The notes below the pieces were generated by a model. The model made no database searches and was not told where the DNA came from. It saw only the letters and a program-made list of their open reading frames with translations. Source: Acestrorhynchus altus (lineage: Eukaryota; Chordata; Actinopteri; Characiformes; Acestrorhynchidae). From it: a stretch of 64,000 bases of DNA. Below are positions 1-11,568 of this stretch, one piece after another. The stretch covers positions 3,165,453 to 3,229,452 of the forward strand of contig CM067504.1 in NCBI GenBank assembly GCA_034509495.1. Direction: 5' to 3'. The position numbers and the translations under genes are program-made. Each line of letters begins with the position of its first letter. Positions within the stretch are counted from its first letter, which is position 1.

Positions 1-430
1 GGAATATCTATTTTGGTCTCATCTGTCCTCAAAATATTGTTGGAGTAGCCTCGCTGATGGGCAGCAATGTTCTTTTTAGGGAGCAACAGCTTCTCCTTGC
101 AGCACTGCCATGCAGTGTTCTCCTGATGGTGCACTCATGAACATTAGCCAATGTGAGAAAGACCTTCAGTTGATAAGAAGTTCGCTTGGGTTCCTTTGTG
201 AGCTCGCAGACTATTACACTCCCTGCTCTTGGTGTGATCTTTGTTGGTGGAGCACTCCTGGGGAGGGTAATAATGGTCCTGAATCTCCTCCATTTGTACA
301 CAATCTGAGCATCAACAACTCTTCTTCTGAGCTCCTCAGAGATCTCAGTTGTTCATGCCATGATACACATCCCTGTTCTTGGTTCTCCTGTTCTACTAGG
401 CTTACTCTTCGCAAACTTACAACACTACTG
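1..430 (-). mobile_element. Tc1/mariner-like transposon fragment (truncated by the window edge)
   Basis: Read on the minus strand, the left edge encodes TDETKID, matching the second catalytic aspartate region of Tc1-type transposases (consensus SDETK/DESK). The remainder runs back through a degenerate helix-turn-helix region (EQLRSLRSSEEELLM, reading away from the edge) toward the 5' end near 430. Several frameshifts and stops mean no functional protein. The family resembles a common fish element with DETKID-type transposase; the C-terminal catalytic part would lie left of the window. Confidence 0.6.
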
Positions 431-1943
431 TAGATTTGTCTGGGAAAATGAATGGGCTACCCTTTTTTAATGCTGCTGACCCCTATAAATCCGTTCTTTC
501 TCCTTGGCAGGCCTGTGATCATCTCACTGTGTCCGTGTCTACAGGCAGAAACATCCGGTATCCAGTGTATCATAAATGGAAACAGGAACTGTGTGTGTGT
601 GTGTGTGTGTGTATTTATTGATTTATATGCAGCTGTAACTGTAGGTCATTCATGACAAAGCCAAGTCATCCTGGTCTGCGAGGGTCTGTACACAGAATGG
701 CATACTCCAAGATGTCAAGCCATATTTAATGTGGAACCGTGTAAGCATGTCTTTCAACCGTGGCCAGATTTCGGCCTTTTCCTCCCTGCTCTCTTCCGCT
801 CCCACTCTCACACTCCCCCTGCCGCTCGCTGGACTCCCTGTGGCCCTAATGGGGAAAGCATGTGTCGGACCTGCCCTTTCACTCACAGAAAGACGTTTAT
901 GCTTCACTCCATCAGGCTGGAAAAAAGGCGCTTCCGTCTTCGGAGCAGCTGGAGGAAAAGCCCCCCCCTCCCTCCGCAGGGCGCACGCCCAGCTTCACTT
1001 TCCCAGGCTGCTGGGAAAGAAGGGATTCAGCCGCCCACTCGCTCTCGCCCTCTCAATCTCTCTCTGTCTCTCTCGCTGTCTAACACATCCTCGTCATCTT
1101 CATTACCTCTCTCTCCCTCGGAGCGCCGAGCTTAACTCCACGCTTATAAATCTCGCTACTCTCAACGTTCATCCAGCCCATAAAGAACGACTGTGTGTCT
1201 GCCCCCCCCCTCTCTCTCTCTCTCTCTCTCATCATCTTTCTCTTTCTCTCAGCCTCACCCACTTTCTTCTTTCTTTCTCTTTCTGCTCATTCTCTCATTT
1301 ATTCTCTCGCCCATACTGTCTCCTTTCCCTGTTCATTCTCTCCTTCTCTCACACACACACACAGACACACTCATCATTGCTGAAAAGCTGAGCTCACATG
1401 TCCAGGGACTGAAGCAGTAACAGGTTTTCTGGCCTTCCCTGTCCTCCCATCACTGTGGAAGCCTTTGGGGCCTGTCTGTCCAGAGCCAGCTGTCAGACTC
1501 CCAGAGAGCGGTTCTCAGAGTGACTTCTGCACACCACATTATCTGTATGTCAGATAGCAGGCTATGAGGTAATAGGAAAACCATACGTTTCCTCTCTCCC
1601 GGGGTAAAAATAGAGCAGTTGTTTCAGTGGCTCATTTTCTGACGCAGTGAGGATTACACTTCCTCCTTTATCATGTCTTGGCCTGGATCTGGTGAGTCTC
1701 ACCTTCTTAGCCTGAACATCATTTATATGACTGGGTCACTTTTTCTCTCTGTGCTGCTCGTGCTCTTCATTTGGCCCCTTTTTATCACTAAATAGTGATT
1801 TAAGCAGATTCGGTGTGTTTACGTGCAGATCGTAACCTGAATAAGATCATAGTCCATCTGAGAAACTGAACCAACGCAGGTTTGAGAGCTTTATGATCTG
1901 ATCAGGCAACAGTTAAGTGCCACATATCCAGAAAGCCAGTGGT
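431..1943. other. Non-coding stretch with pyrimidine-rich block and microsatellites
   Basis: No gene seen. It holds (TG)n at about 590-613, a long C/T-rich block at 780-1370 with CT runs near 1211-1230 and 1270-1330, and a short (CA)n near 1351-1364. The 220-codon frame through 729-1391 is a product of the low-complexity pyrimidine run. Confidence 0.7.
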
Positions 1944-2200
1944 CAGCACTCGTCCACAACATCTCGTCTTGAAGAGGCAGATACTACGCCGTGGTCGGTC
2001 TCATCTCCAGACCTGTCCCTGATTGAAAATGTGTGGGGTGCTATTGGACGCTCTATCAACACTCCACCCCTACCACACCATCTGCAGAACTGAGTGAGAA
2101 CATTCAAGCTGCATGGGATGGATCATCACAGGACAGCATTAGGAACCTCCACAACTCCATGCAGAGACGTCTGGCACGTAGCTGAGAGACACTAGTCCAC
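1944..2200 (+). mobile_element. Family A Tc1-like transposon, 3' part of transposase
   Basis: It matches the C-terminal coding part seen at 42.7-43.0 kb, including the motif translated as SPDLSLIENVWGAIG, equivalent to the SPDLNPIEHVW box before the final catalytic acidic residue of DDE transposases. Both ends are missing, the reading frame breaks after the box, and the terminal motif is absent. Confidence 0.8.
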
Positions 2201-5200
2201 ACTACCAGCATAGTCTGACCTTATAGCAGCCGAAAGAAGAAGAAGAAGTAGTTTAGTAAGTAAAGAGTCTTAGATTGGGACTTTGGGACGAAAAATTGGA
2301 TTAAGACATTCCTCTCATTTTATTTTAACCAGTCAAGACATTTTGGATCAAGCACATGTTCAGTGTGTCATTTGCATGACTAACGCAAATTGCTGGGCCC
2401 TCGTTTGCTGCATCCATCATCGTTTAACTTCATGTTAAACCGAAGAAGCACACTTTGGACAACACATTACCGATGGACTACATGTGTACTGTGTCTTCAA
2501 ATCTGAAATTAATGACCAGACTTAGAGTTTGGCTCTCACATTAACCACTCAAATGATCCATCTACCAGGCAGAGTATCAGGTTCCCCATCCAGCTCAGGC
2601 TAATCCTTGGCAGGCTCGAGACGACATTCAGACTCCTGTTGACTCACCGAGGAATTCGGCGGTGTTTCCCGTTTCAGCACTACCTGCTGTATATCGACCT
2701 CCTAAAGTGCGGCAGCTAGGTGTGGCCCTGTTTGTGGGAGATGTTGAGATGTTTCGAGGCATTTGAGGAGAGCTGGAGGTGCTTGGAGGTGCTTGGCGGT
2801 GGTTGTTCGACCACCTGTGCGCACACGCCTGCGTGTGTGGGTGTGTAAGCGATGGCCGTCCAGGGTCAGAGGTGGGGCTTTGACTGACATGTGGTTATTA
2901 GAGGACTCCCAACACACAGATCATCCCTCACACACTCCCTTTCTCTCAAACATTCTCGGCCTCGCTGAGGCACATGGGCAGACAGCCCTCTATTGTCCCT
3001 CAGGCTGCTTCTCGGCTGTTCCAGGCCCTCACTTGCCCCTAGCCTGGCACTCGTCTCTAGTCTGTAATTAAATGCTTATTGAAGGCCGGCAAAGGGGGTT
3101 AGGTAAAGAGTTCAGCGGAGAGGTGGTCTGCACACCTGGGCTGGCATAGGGCTGTCTCGCAAAGTTCTCATGAGTGAATGCCTCTGTCAAAAGTGCTGAG
3201 AGGAGTGTGTTTGGGAGTGGAGCGCAGGACAGTTTGTTTCCAGGTACTTTTCCAAGTTTTTGGTTCTGAAGTTGCTGGCACTCAGTTGAGGAACACCAAA
3301 AGAGTGGTTGCACTTATTCCGAAAGAAATCACGGTTGTTTACGATCTTGCTCTTTGTTCAGTGTAGATTTATGAATTGTAACCCGTATTCATTTACCCTG
3401 ACCAAGCACTGTATTAGGAACATCTACACAAAGACGCTTTTGTGGGATGTTTGGATAGTTTTGTGCAATTTTTGTTTTGTTTTTTATTCCGACTTTTCCA
3501 CATTCGGAGGTGCCAATTACCCCATCCCTGTTAGGACTCTCCACCTACCACATATGATGCTCCTGACACTCGGAGGTTGATACCGAGCACATGATGCGTG
3601 TGAAGCCGGTATCGGATCCGATGCAATGGCGAACAGACGCCTGTGCATGCTACCATCGCACTGGGTGCAAAGTTTAGTAGATGCCATTACCAGACTCATC
3701 GCTTGGGTAGGGCAACAACCAAACTTTGCTGGAGGACTGGAATTGTGCACCCCTGAGTTTTTGCATTGATTTGATTGATAAGGATATGTTAATTACAATA
3801 CTTGACTGTGGTCCAAACAAAACAAACGGAATGTCCTTCATTATTTGATTATGAATTATTCATAATCATAATTTTAATTATCTTAAATATATGGTGGTTG
3901 TAGACCATCAGTTTCGGACCCCAAGTGAAAGACATTAATTATGTGTGTTTTCGAAACTTGACGTACATTTTTGTGTGCGTGTCAAAGGGCCGTAAGCCTG
4001 ACTTACAGCCGGTCAGATATTTTTTGGTGTATGTAAAGGTCCAGCTGTACGTTTTAAAGTTCTAAAAAAAAGTATAAATGTTAAACTGTGAAAAAGGTTT
4101 TTGATACTTAATTAAATACTTAATTAAACGGAGAAAAATGGCTTGAAAGGTCACTTAAAGTGTCATGAATATAAAATGAGATTAACTTTCTGAATGAAAT
4201 TGTGATCACAAGAGCTTTGTAACCATATTCTAATTTTGAGATGCACTATTAATCAGCCAAATGTCAGTAAACACACATCCTGACTTCGTTCTTTAGGAAT
4301 GTTGTCTGATTTTATTGCGTTCGATTTTTTTTCCCGTTTGCATGTCATTCTGTTCAGCATGTTCGAGAGCAGCGTTTCCCCTTCTGTTGAACTCCCACCT
4401 CTCTCCAGCAGAGCAGGCCTGTAGCTCCTCAGCTCCTCGTCGCCATCTGTTTTAAAGATAAGTCTGAGTGCTGATTTGTAGCCCTGCCACTGCTGGGGTG
4501 TTGCACTGTTGACATGCTGTTTTATGTGCCACCTCAATGTTCCCCTCCTGCTCTCTTTTATAGCCGATGTTATTGTATGGATTTTCAGACAAATCAAGTG
4601 GCAGCAGTGCCTTTTTCTGCTCCTTGCATTAGGAGGTCCATCTCCCAGAGACCGCCGGTCTCCACTTTCAAAGAGTTCTCTTGTCAGACTTTCATAAAAA
4701 ACCTTTGAAATGACGCGGTGAGTTTCCAAGGACTCGCACAGCAAGTCTCCGAAGGCGTTTGGGCAAGGCGGGGGGGGACTGGTGGTGAAAAAGCTGTTGC
4801 CACATTTTAATTTTGTCCCTATTGATTACCCTCCTTGATGGCAAATATTGAAGGCCACCTATTCGAGGGACAGGATTGAGTTTCCCGTGGCTTTCTTGTA
4901 CTCCTCTCTCCAGATCTAAGGCTGTATCCCGTGCCTGGACTATGGCGTCTTTCTCCTTTCTCCTGTTCTCCTTGGCCACACTGTTTCGCAGTCTAATTAC
5001 AGGTCAATTAAAGGCTTTCTCCAGCCTTCTGCCGTGCCTGGCACAGGAGGCTTAGGCTCAGTAAGAGTGGGAGTGAAAGAGATATCATTTCATGTGGAGA
5101 TCAAGCAAGAGCCCCTTTGAAAGAAGGGATTGAGAAGGAACCCCTGAAAGAGTGAAAGCCACCCCACCTCCCCCTTGTGGAAGGAAAAAAAAAAAAAAAA

Positions 5201-6849
5201 AAACGAAGGAGGGGGCTGCTGGGACGGGGGCCAGAGGATTATGGGAATATTCATGACCAGATAAAGAGCGGGGACTCATGAATGGATGTGTCCAGAAGCT
5301 CATCTCTTAGGTAAACAGGGGCCTAAATGGAGTTTAGATCCAGCTTCTGGGACGACGCCGGAGCAGGGTAACGAGCGAGCGCGTTCGCTTCTTTTCCCGT
5401 GCGTCACATTTCCGTCACAGTGAAAAGAAAGGCCTTATTTTGGCCTTTTCTTCATAGTCTTCCTACATTCGTCCATGTGGAACAAACAGATGGTGGAAAG
5501 AAATAAATGCCTGTTTCTCACAGTCTTTTCAGAGACGTTAAGCCAGTGTGCACACACACATGTGCCCGCCGTCCTTCGCCCTGCTTTATTCCGCCGGCTG
5601 CAAGTCTACAAACGTGTTGTTGGTTTGAATATTGTAAGCATATTGGAAAGAACCAGCCCTGTTTTGTCTTTGTCGGACAAGCCTGTCGCCTTGGATCGGG
5701 GTGGCTGCTTTGAGTCGTGGTCATGCCGTGTTGAGTCATGGTCATGCCGTTTGCACGGGCCTCCGTTTCCTCACCGTTTTGTTGCTTTTAGGGTCTATAA
5801 GCAGTATTCCCATGTCCTCCAGCTGCTGATTTAACAGGGACAGACGAGTGTGTCCTGACAGTTAGACAGTTAAGCAGCCAGGTTTTCATAGGCTCAGGTT
5901 TTCGCCGGTGTTGTTCTGCCAGCATCCCGTGAGAAGCTTCGTCCAGCTTGAGTTTCAGCCCCACACCTGCAGCGTGTCAGCGTGCCCACTCTCAGCTCTA
6001 ATGCCTCCATTACCCTGCCTAATCTCCATCATCTCGGTCTTTTATATGCCCGTGCTCGAACTGAGTATCAAAGACTGGGCCATTGCTGCTACCTGCCAGA
6101 AGTGTGTGTGTGTGTGTGCGGAGGGCGCCATAGGGTTGTGTTTCAGGGGCTGTAATTATTTGGGAGAGATTGTGCACGTGTGGATGCGAGTGTACGTGTG
6201 TGCGCACTCCTGTGTGAAGGGTCAGAGTGTTGTGTTTCAGACCACAGAGGTGTCAGTCTGTCTACAAAGCCTGGCTTATTCCTTTCATCCCTCACCTCTC
6301 AGCAGTACGGGGGGAACCCCAGTGCCATAACACTCATAAAACGGCCGCACCAGCCTCACATGACGGGATTCAGTTTCAGGCACAAGCCTGAAGCACAGTG
6401 TCCACGTGAAAAGCCCATTGAAGTCATTGTGCTTAAATGATGTGGGACAATGGGGCAAGTCCACTTGACTATGCTCACACTTTAGGTGCACGTCTTTAAG
6501 GTGGGTCGACCTGATGTTTTCTTTGAAGGGTTCAAAAGCAGGGCTGATGGTGGTGTTTTGCACTGCCAGTGGAATAAACTGGAATTGCACGATTTAAAGT
6601 TCACTTTTTTCGTTTCACGCTGGAAATACAAGGCCAAGATGAGAAGGGGTGGAAGAAATACCCACCAGGCTGGTTTATGCTTCTGCGTCGAACCGTGTCG
6701 CACTCTGTCATACGAGGTCTTACTAAAATAAAAAAAACGAAGAAGATAAATGGAAGGACTTTGTTCTAAACCACGTGGCAGTCGTACGGGAACAAGATCT
6801 TACCAAGTCCTTCCGACACCTTATGGAGACCCCAAAGCATACATTTGAG
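2201..6849. other. Non-coding DNA without recognised repeats or exons
   Basis: No exon with convincing splice sites was found. Sequence is mixed: moderately GC-rich blocks at about 2570-3080 and 4600-5480 and AT-rich stretches at 3780-4240. It contains a 19-base A run at 5185-5203 and (TG)n near 6103-6119. A 163-codon open frame on the minus strand at 4253-4744 has no recognisable domain and no supporting context. The block at 4960-5060 contains TAATTA and CAATTAAAGG motifs and might be regulatory. Confidence 0.6.
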
Positions 6850-7271
6850 CTATACGTCTACATTCAATTGCACCCATTGCTGACACAGGTGTGCAAATGC
6901 ACACACAGGTTGTCTAGTTGTTTACAGAAGTATTGCCAATATAAACGGACTGTCTGGAGCAGATAAACATGAACCTGGAAGGTGTCTGGCACGGTGCCTA
7001 ATGCCGAGTGTGGACCACAGGGGTATAAAGCCCCCGAGCGTGGAGCCATACATACAGTTACAGTCCTCACTTTTAGGAGCCGTATCCACGCTGCCTGGGA
7101 AGCAGCTGGGAGGCAGTGATGCACTCATGCCCTGCCAGTTCAGAGATTTGAACCAGCAACCTTTCCAGTCACAAAGTTGGTGCCATGACCACCAGGTGGT
7201 GATCATCCAACATCCCGATCTCGCTTAATCTCGTCCCATTAGTGTCTGTATACTTTTGTCCGTATAGTGTA
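6850..7271 (-). mobile_element. Family C TIR element with a nested SINE
   Basis: It shares with the 28.35-28.73 kb copy the blocks beginning CATTGCTGACACAGNTGTGC, GGTATAAAGCCCCC and GGTGATCATCCAACATCC, and it ends in ACTTTTGTCCGTATAGTGTA, the family C terminus. Between the AAAGCCCCC block and the GGTGATCATCC block an S1 SINE is present that the 28-kb copy lacks. No coding capacity. Confidence 0.7.
7077..7193 (-). mobile_element. S1 SINE (tRNA-derived), nested in family C
   Basis: On the minus strand the order is a tRNA-like head with a B-box GGTTCAAATC, followed by CTGAACTGGCAGG and a CCCAGCTGCT segment also found in the S1 copy at 11.57 kb. The A-box region (TGGTCATGGCACC) is degenerate. 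It interrupts a family C element, so it inserted later. Confidence 0.68.
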
Positions 7272-7835
7272 CCTAAATCATTCCAAATTGCCTCTAGTTG
7301 TTGCGAATCTCAAATTTAATTGATTTGCTTTCTGTTACCTGTAAATATGGACACCAGAAGTACGTGGCTCAGCTCCGAATGGTTGGAGCAGCTCCCTTGA
7401 AGCCTGAAGTTTGAAAGATTACCGTGTCATACATCTTACTGTGCTGAGGAATCTTCCTCTCCTGTCTCCATTTCTCATTTTGAGTAAATGCCAGCGTGAG
7501 CCTCCAGGGCACGGGCTTTGAAGTGGTGTTGGGATCTGAAGTGCAATGGAACACCACCTCCATCTAGCACGATCTTCTGAATAGTCAGTGGCTACCATAT
7601 GCTGTTTGGGTAACTGAGAGCGCAGCCACCAAGCCACAGTGGATCATAAGAGTGTTGACTCTGTATTTTCTCAGCTCCTATGAGCTCGACCCCATGATGC
7701 TTAATGAGCCTAATAAGGAGTCTGAACTTTAGGTCCCTGAAGTCTACACAGTTCATCTTCTTGGAGGAGCACAGGAGGTTCTATACTGCTCAACAATAAT
7801 TCATGTGTGCTTTTTTCTGTCTTGTTCTTCTACAG

Positions 7836-7900
7836 AAAAAGTAAGAGAAATCCAGGAGAAACTTGAAGCCTTCATAGAAGCTCTTCACAAGGAGAAGTAG
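7836..7900 (+). CDS. Last coding exon (C-terminal end) of an unidentified protein-coding gene
   Basis: A pyrimidine-rich tract ending in TACAG (to 7835) precedes an open stretch that ends in TAG at 7898-7900. The exon begins with two bases of a split codon, and the readable residues are KVREIQEKLEAFIEALHKEK. The peptide is strongly charged, and I, L, F and I recur at helical spacing, so it looks like the end of an amphipathic or coiled-coil helix, as seen at the C termini of many nuclear adaptor or corepressor proteins. I do not recognise the family with confidence and give no symbol. The exon continues 8 nt beyond the stop to a good donor (CACAG/GTAACT, GT at 7909). Support is the acceptor, donor, protein-like composition and a convincing 3' UTR downstream. 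No preceding exon could be defended in 1-7800, so upstream introns are probably long. The reading frame and stop are seen directly; the function is unknown. Confidence 0.72.
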
Positions 7901-7908
7901 TGCCACAG
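7901..7908 (+). other. First 8 nt of the 3' UTR, on the last coding exon
   Basis: This is the short non-coding tail between TAG and the splice donor. A stop this close to the final junction would not be expected to trigger nonsense-mediated decay, because the usual rule needs more than about 50 nt, so a 3' UTR intron here is compatible with a stable mRNA. Confidence 0.6.
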
Positions 7909-8680
7909 GTAACTCTTATGTGCTTTCTAGGGCTGGGGTTGAAATAAAATGCATTACATACAAGCTTGGATGCATGATTTTTTTAAACATCATCAAGAAA
8001 ATAGTTGCACCCAGAAGGACGTGTGGGATTGCAGTGCTGTTGGGAAGGAAGATCAAGGTGATCAGGATCAATAACTGATGATAACTGTAGTCTGATCTGA
8101 TCAATAATTATTGATCTACTCATACAGAAGTGGTGTCTCTCAGTACGGCGTCGGGTTTAACGCAACACGCCAGACGTCTCTGCATGGAGTTGTAGAGGTT
8201 CCTAATGGTGTCCTGTGATGATCCATCTCATGCAGCTTGAATGTTCTCACTCAGTTCTGCAGATGGTGTGGTAGGGGTGGAGTGTTGATAGAGCGTCCAA
8301 TAGCATCCACACATTTTCAATCAGGGACAGGTCTGGAGATGAGACCGACCAAGTAGTATTCAAGATCTTGAGACGGCAGCAGTGTGTGGACGAGCGTCGT
8401 CCTGTTGGACTAGAGCACCGGAGTGTGTGTTCAGAAAAGGTAGAACCACTGGTTGCAGAACCTCATTAACGTAACGTTGGGCTCAAAATGCCTGTAACGA
8501 AGAGCAAAAGTGATCTGCCTTCATATGAAATTTCACCCACACTCAGCACTCGGTGACTCCATGCAGTCGTGCCCGACACCATTGCAGTCGGTTGATTCCA
8601 TCTGTGTGCAACAATTGTTTTGACAAGTGTTTATTCTTCTTGATTTCGTTATGATACGGTTAATTTTCTTTATGTTTCAG
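7909..8680 (+). other. Intron within the 3' UTR
   Basis: It starts GTAACT and ends in TTATGTTTCAG (AG at 8679-8680), preceded by a T-rich tract. Roughly 640 of its 772 bp are a family A Tc1-like transposon copy in antisense orientation, so the ancestral intron was probably only a little over 100 bp. Confidence 0.65.
7988..8630 (-). mobile_element. Family A Tc1-like transposon, internally deleted copy in an intron
   Basis: Inverted termini are present: AGTTGCACCCAGAAGGA at 8003-8019 and a diverged counterpart (CATCTGTGTGCAACAATTG) near 8598-8616. On the minus strand it encodes the transposase end (IENVW box, here disrupted) and part of the catalytic core, while the N-terminal DNA-binding region is deleted. 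It lies wholly inside the 3' UTR intron, antisense to the gene. Confidence 0.8.
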
Positions 8681-8833
8681 AAAGAAAACCTGCTGAATGC
8701 CATAATGTCCTCACCCAGAAGACGCACTGATCGCAGAAGAGCCAGTTTTGCTCTTCATGCCATGCAAAGGATTGGCGTCCCTGCTTTCCTCCTCTGTTTT
8801 TAAGCCCCGCTACTTTAGCTCTCGGTCATTCTT

Positions 8834-8840
<7 letters not shown>

Positions 8841-8923
<83 letters not shown>
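8841..8923. repeat. (CA)n microsatellite in the 3' UTR
   Basis: About 41 CA units with one CG interruption near 8896, only 160 nt downstream of the splice acceptor. CA repeats in RNA are bound by hnRNP L in vertebrates, so length variation could touch splicing or stability; that is inference. Confidence 0.95.
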
Positions 8924-9177
8924 GAAGCCTCAGCAGAACTATGCCTCCTTCCATAAAAGCTACCCCTGTGAAAACAAGTCAAGTGCATTGCAGCCCCTTT
9001 AAGTTTGCTGAACATTTGATCACTGTTGGAAAGGAGCGCTTGCACAAGTAGAACGCGGTGCCCGTCGCAGCGCCATGCTTTATTCTTTTGTCCTGTAGCA
9101 CTTAACCGCCGACGTGCTCGCCAGAACTGTCCTTCACGCATAACTGAGAGGTACAAGAGAGGTGTGTGGGAACAGAG

Positions 9178-9179
<2 letters not shown>

Positions 9180-9224
<45 letters not shown>
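9180..9224. repeat. (GA)n microsatellite in the 3' UTR
   Basis: About 22 GA units, nearly uninterrupted, 256 bp after the CA array in the same presumed UTR. Confidence 0.93.
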
Positions 9225-9227
<3 letters not shown>

Positions 9228-10936
9228 TCACATGCACTTACTTCCGTGTCTTCTCCTCCCTCATATCCAATAAATGAAGATCTTGTACAGTTTTCTTTTT
9301 TTTGGTTCCTTATTAATCGCAGTGATGTTTATGGAGAAGGCACATGCTTAAGCTCATCTGTTGTTGATTTGACTGCTGAAGCATCCCAAACGTCTTTCAT
9401 CCTTCACTGCTGCGTCTTCTGTTCTCCTTGGCCAGCAGCTTCACCACGGCCAAAGAGCCTCCTGTTCGGTTTTTGCGACCTCGCGCACGCAAAAGCACTG
9501 CAGCCAGAACCAGACACCTTCACGATCTTCTTTTTGGCATATCAGAGTACTGACTGACTTGTTGGAGCTGCTCCATTAAATAGTGTTTGAGTCAGTGGTT
9601 CTTGTTTGAAGCCTCAGTATTTCGCTCGTGAGCTCTTTATGAAACCAAGCACTTAAATGTGAGATTTTGCGTCTTGTTTTTGATGATTCTGATGTTCACC
9701 AATAAACCTGGAACACTGGACTTCAGAACCTTCTGACTGGCAACTGCTCCAGACAATGAGCTTACTGGACTAAAATTCAGGTTCCTGCAGATGGCATTGT
9801 TCAATGATGATCTACTGATAAATACCTGCGGGGTGTGCTCAAGGGCTCATCGATTGAGAAGAGGCGATGTAGTGCAGTGACTGCTGCATTGGATGTGTGG
9901 AAAATGGGTTGTAGAGCAGATGTTAATGATTGGGTCTACCAGCAGTGGCCGAAATCCCAGTCGTCAGAATGGTGGCCGAAGGTTGAAATGGACAGACGGG
10001 GACGTCTGTCTTGGGAATATAGAATCGCTTTGCTACTAGGCAAGAAATGCATCTAGAAGTCAATGCAGGACCTTCACAACCAGTTCCAGAAAGACCAGAG
10101 CAGCCCACACAATTCAGGACACAATTCTGAGAATGTCCCGTAGACCGGAATTTCTGCCACTGTTGGTAGACCCGCACGAACGTACGCTTCCTTCACACTT
10201 CGGCCTTTGTCCCGAATGCAGACGCTCCTTTGAGCCAATCATTTCCACACACAAAACAAGACATTCTTCTCAATCTATGAATCCCAGCACACACCCTGCA
10301 GGTATTTATAGCCCAATTATCCCTGCGAATACCACTACACTCGTAAGGTGGCTTGTTTTTGGTCCCGGGAGCTTACATCCACTTGATCTGGGTGTCCAGT
10401 CAGATATGTTTCCATTTTCCTGCTTCTTACCACTTTCCTTCACTGTTCTTTTGCCTTTCGTCGAGAAAATCCCATCGTTTCCTCTCTCCTCCTCTACTCT
10501 GACGGGACTCTGTCCAGCTGCACCGTTCTAAAGCTAAGGGATTTAATATATCAAATAGTTTCTCTTTCTATATACCTTCTGCCCTGTTCTCCACTTTTAA
10601 TTTACACTCCCCCAACACTGCACACTTTTTAATCTCTAATCTTTGTTGCTGTTTACTTGGATTTTGTAAAATACACCATGGTGTCCTAGCCAGTTGGGGA
10701 ACGTTACGGAGCGTTCATATGTATAAATGGGTAAATAGACGTTGTGTACATGTAAATGTAGCTGAAATCATGGATCTGTCTTCACAACATGGGAGGGGGG
10801 AGGGGGTAAGAGTGTGAGGCTTGTAAGAGTGATCTATCCATTGAAATAGGTTTTCTCCTTTGTTGTAGATTGTAATGTTTGCATGTTGTATGCCATCAAA
10901 TGTGGTTTATTTATTAAACTTGTTCAAAGAAGGTAA

Positions 10937-10957
10937 AATAAAATGGATCTTAATAAA
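10937..10957 (+). terminator. Paired poly(A) signals at the end of the 3' UTR
   Basis: Two canonical AATAAA hexamers (10937-10942 and 10952-10957) lie 9 bp apart in AT-rich sequence. They are the most 3' signals before sequence character changes. Earlier single hexamers at 9269 and 9701 are alternatives. Confidence 0.5.
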
Positions 10958-10965
10958 CTAATGCT

Positions 10966-11568
10966 TCAGTTTTAGCTGGTAAAAGTGAACAATTCATGAT
11001 TATTGACGACCTCTCTCAAGTGCAGAGCGCAGTTCAGCTGTGCATGTTGATCCTTCTGCTGAGAGCTTCAGCGGCGTTCCCAAGTCCAGGAGGACATTGC
11101 ACTCTTCACTGTCCCAATAAAGCTTCATTTCCCACATTAGATTTTGTCTAACATCTCTTATATGAACATAGTTTGCCTACGTTTTCTGGAATACCATAGA
11201 AGTATGCACCTGGAATTTTGACCGCAGCTGGTACCTTCTCTGATGTCCTGGTCTGATCCATTATATCAGGATCAGGCTACGCCTGGCATAGTTTAATGGA
11301 TTGGGAATTAGCCTTTTTTTGCCCTGATCCAGTTCCAAATTGTTTTAATCATGGTGTTCAGAGCACCGTTTGCTTCTCCTCAAGAGCCTTAATGGACGAT
11401 GAGCCTTGTAGCCATGACCAGCGTCTCAGAAGGTAGCTGAAACTGTATGAAACTATTGAGGAAATGGCTGTTTTACTGCCAGAGGATCCACACGGCTTTG
11501 AAGAGCAAGTTCATACATACATGTCCAATTAAGTCATTGCATTTTCACCCCAAACAGCAACAGATATC
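10966..11568. other. Non-coding DNA downstream of the gene
   Basis: No exon or recognisable repeat. Moderate AT content. Confidence 0.5.

Larger units (their letters stand above)
8681..10965 (+). other. Terminal 3' UTR exon of the same gene
   Basis: After the acceptor at 8680 no long frame continues. The sequence has 3' UTR character, with AT-rich stretches and poly(A) signals AATAAA at 9269, 9701, 10937 and 10952. The last two lie in a dense cluster after a TTTATTTATTAAA stretch and are the likely main cleavage region. It contains a (CA)n array at 8841-8923 and a (GA)n array at 9180-9224. Use of the earlier signals would give mRNA isoforms without the distal 1-1.5 kb. The 3' limit is inferred from signals only; RNA data would fix it. 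Confidence 0.55.

Noticed and set aside
480..555. Possible small exon after TTGGCAG at about 511
   Set aside because: Acceptor- and donor-like sequences are present, but there is no conserved peptide or linkage to the exon at 7836.
729..1391. 220-codon open frame on the + strand
   Set aside because: It runs through C/T-rich low-complexity DNA (Leu/Ser-rich protein), has no domain, and overlaps other equally long frames.
4253..4744. 163-codon open frame on the minus strand
   Set aside because: No recognisable domain or splice support, and no second evidence such as a neighbouring exon. Chance open frame is the simplest reading.
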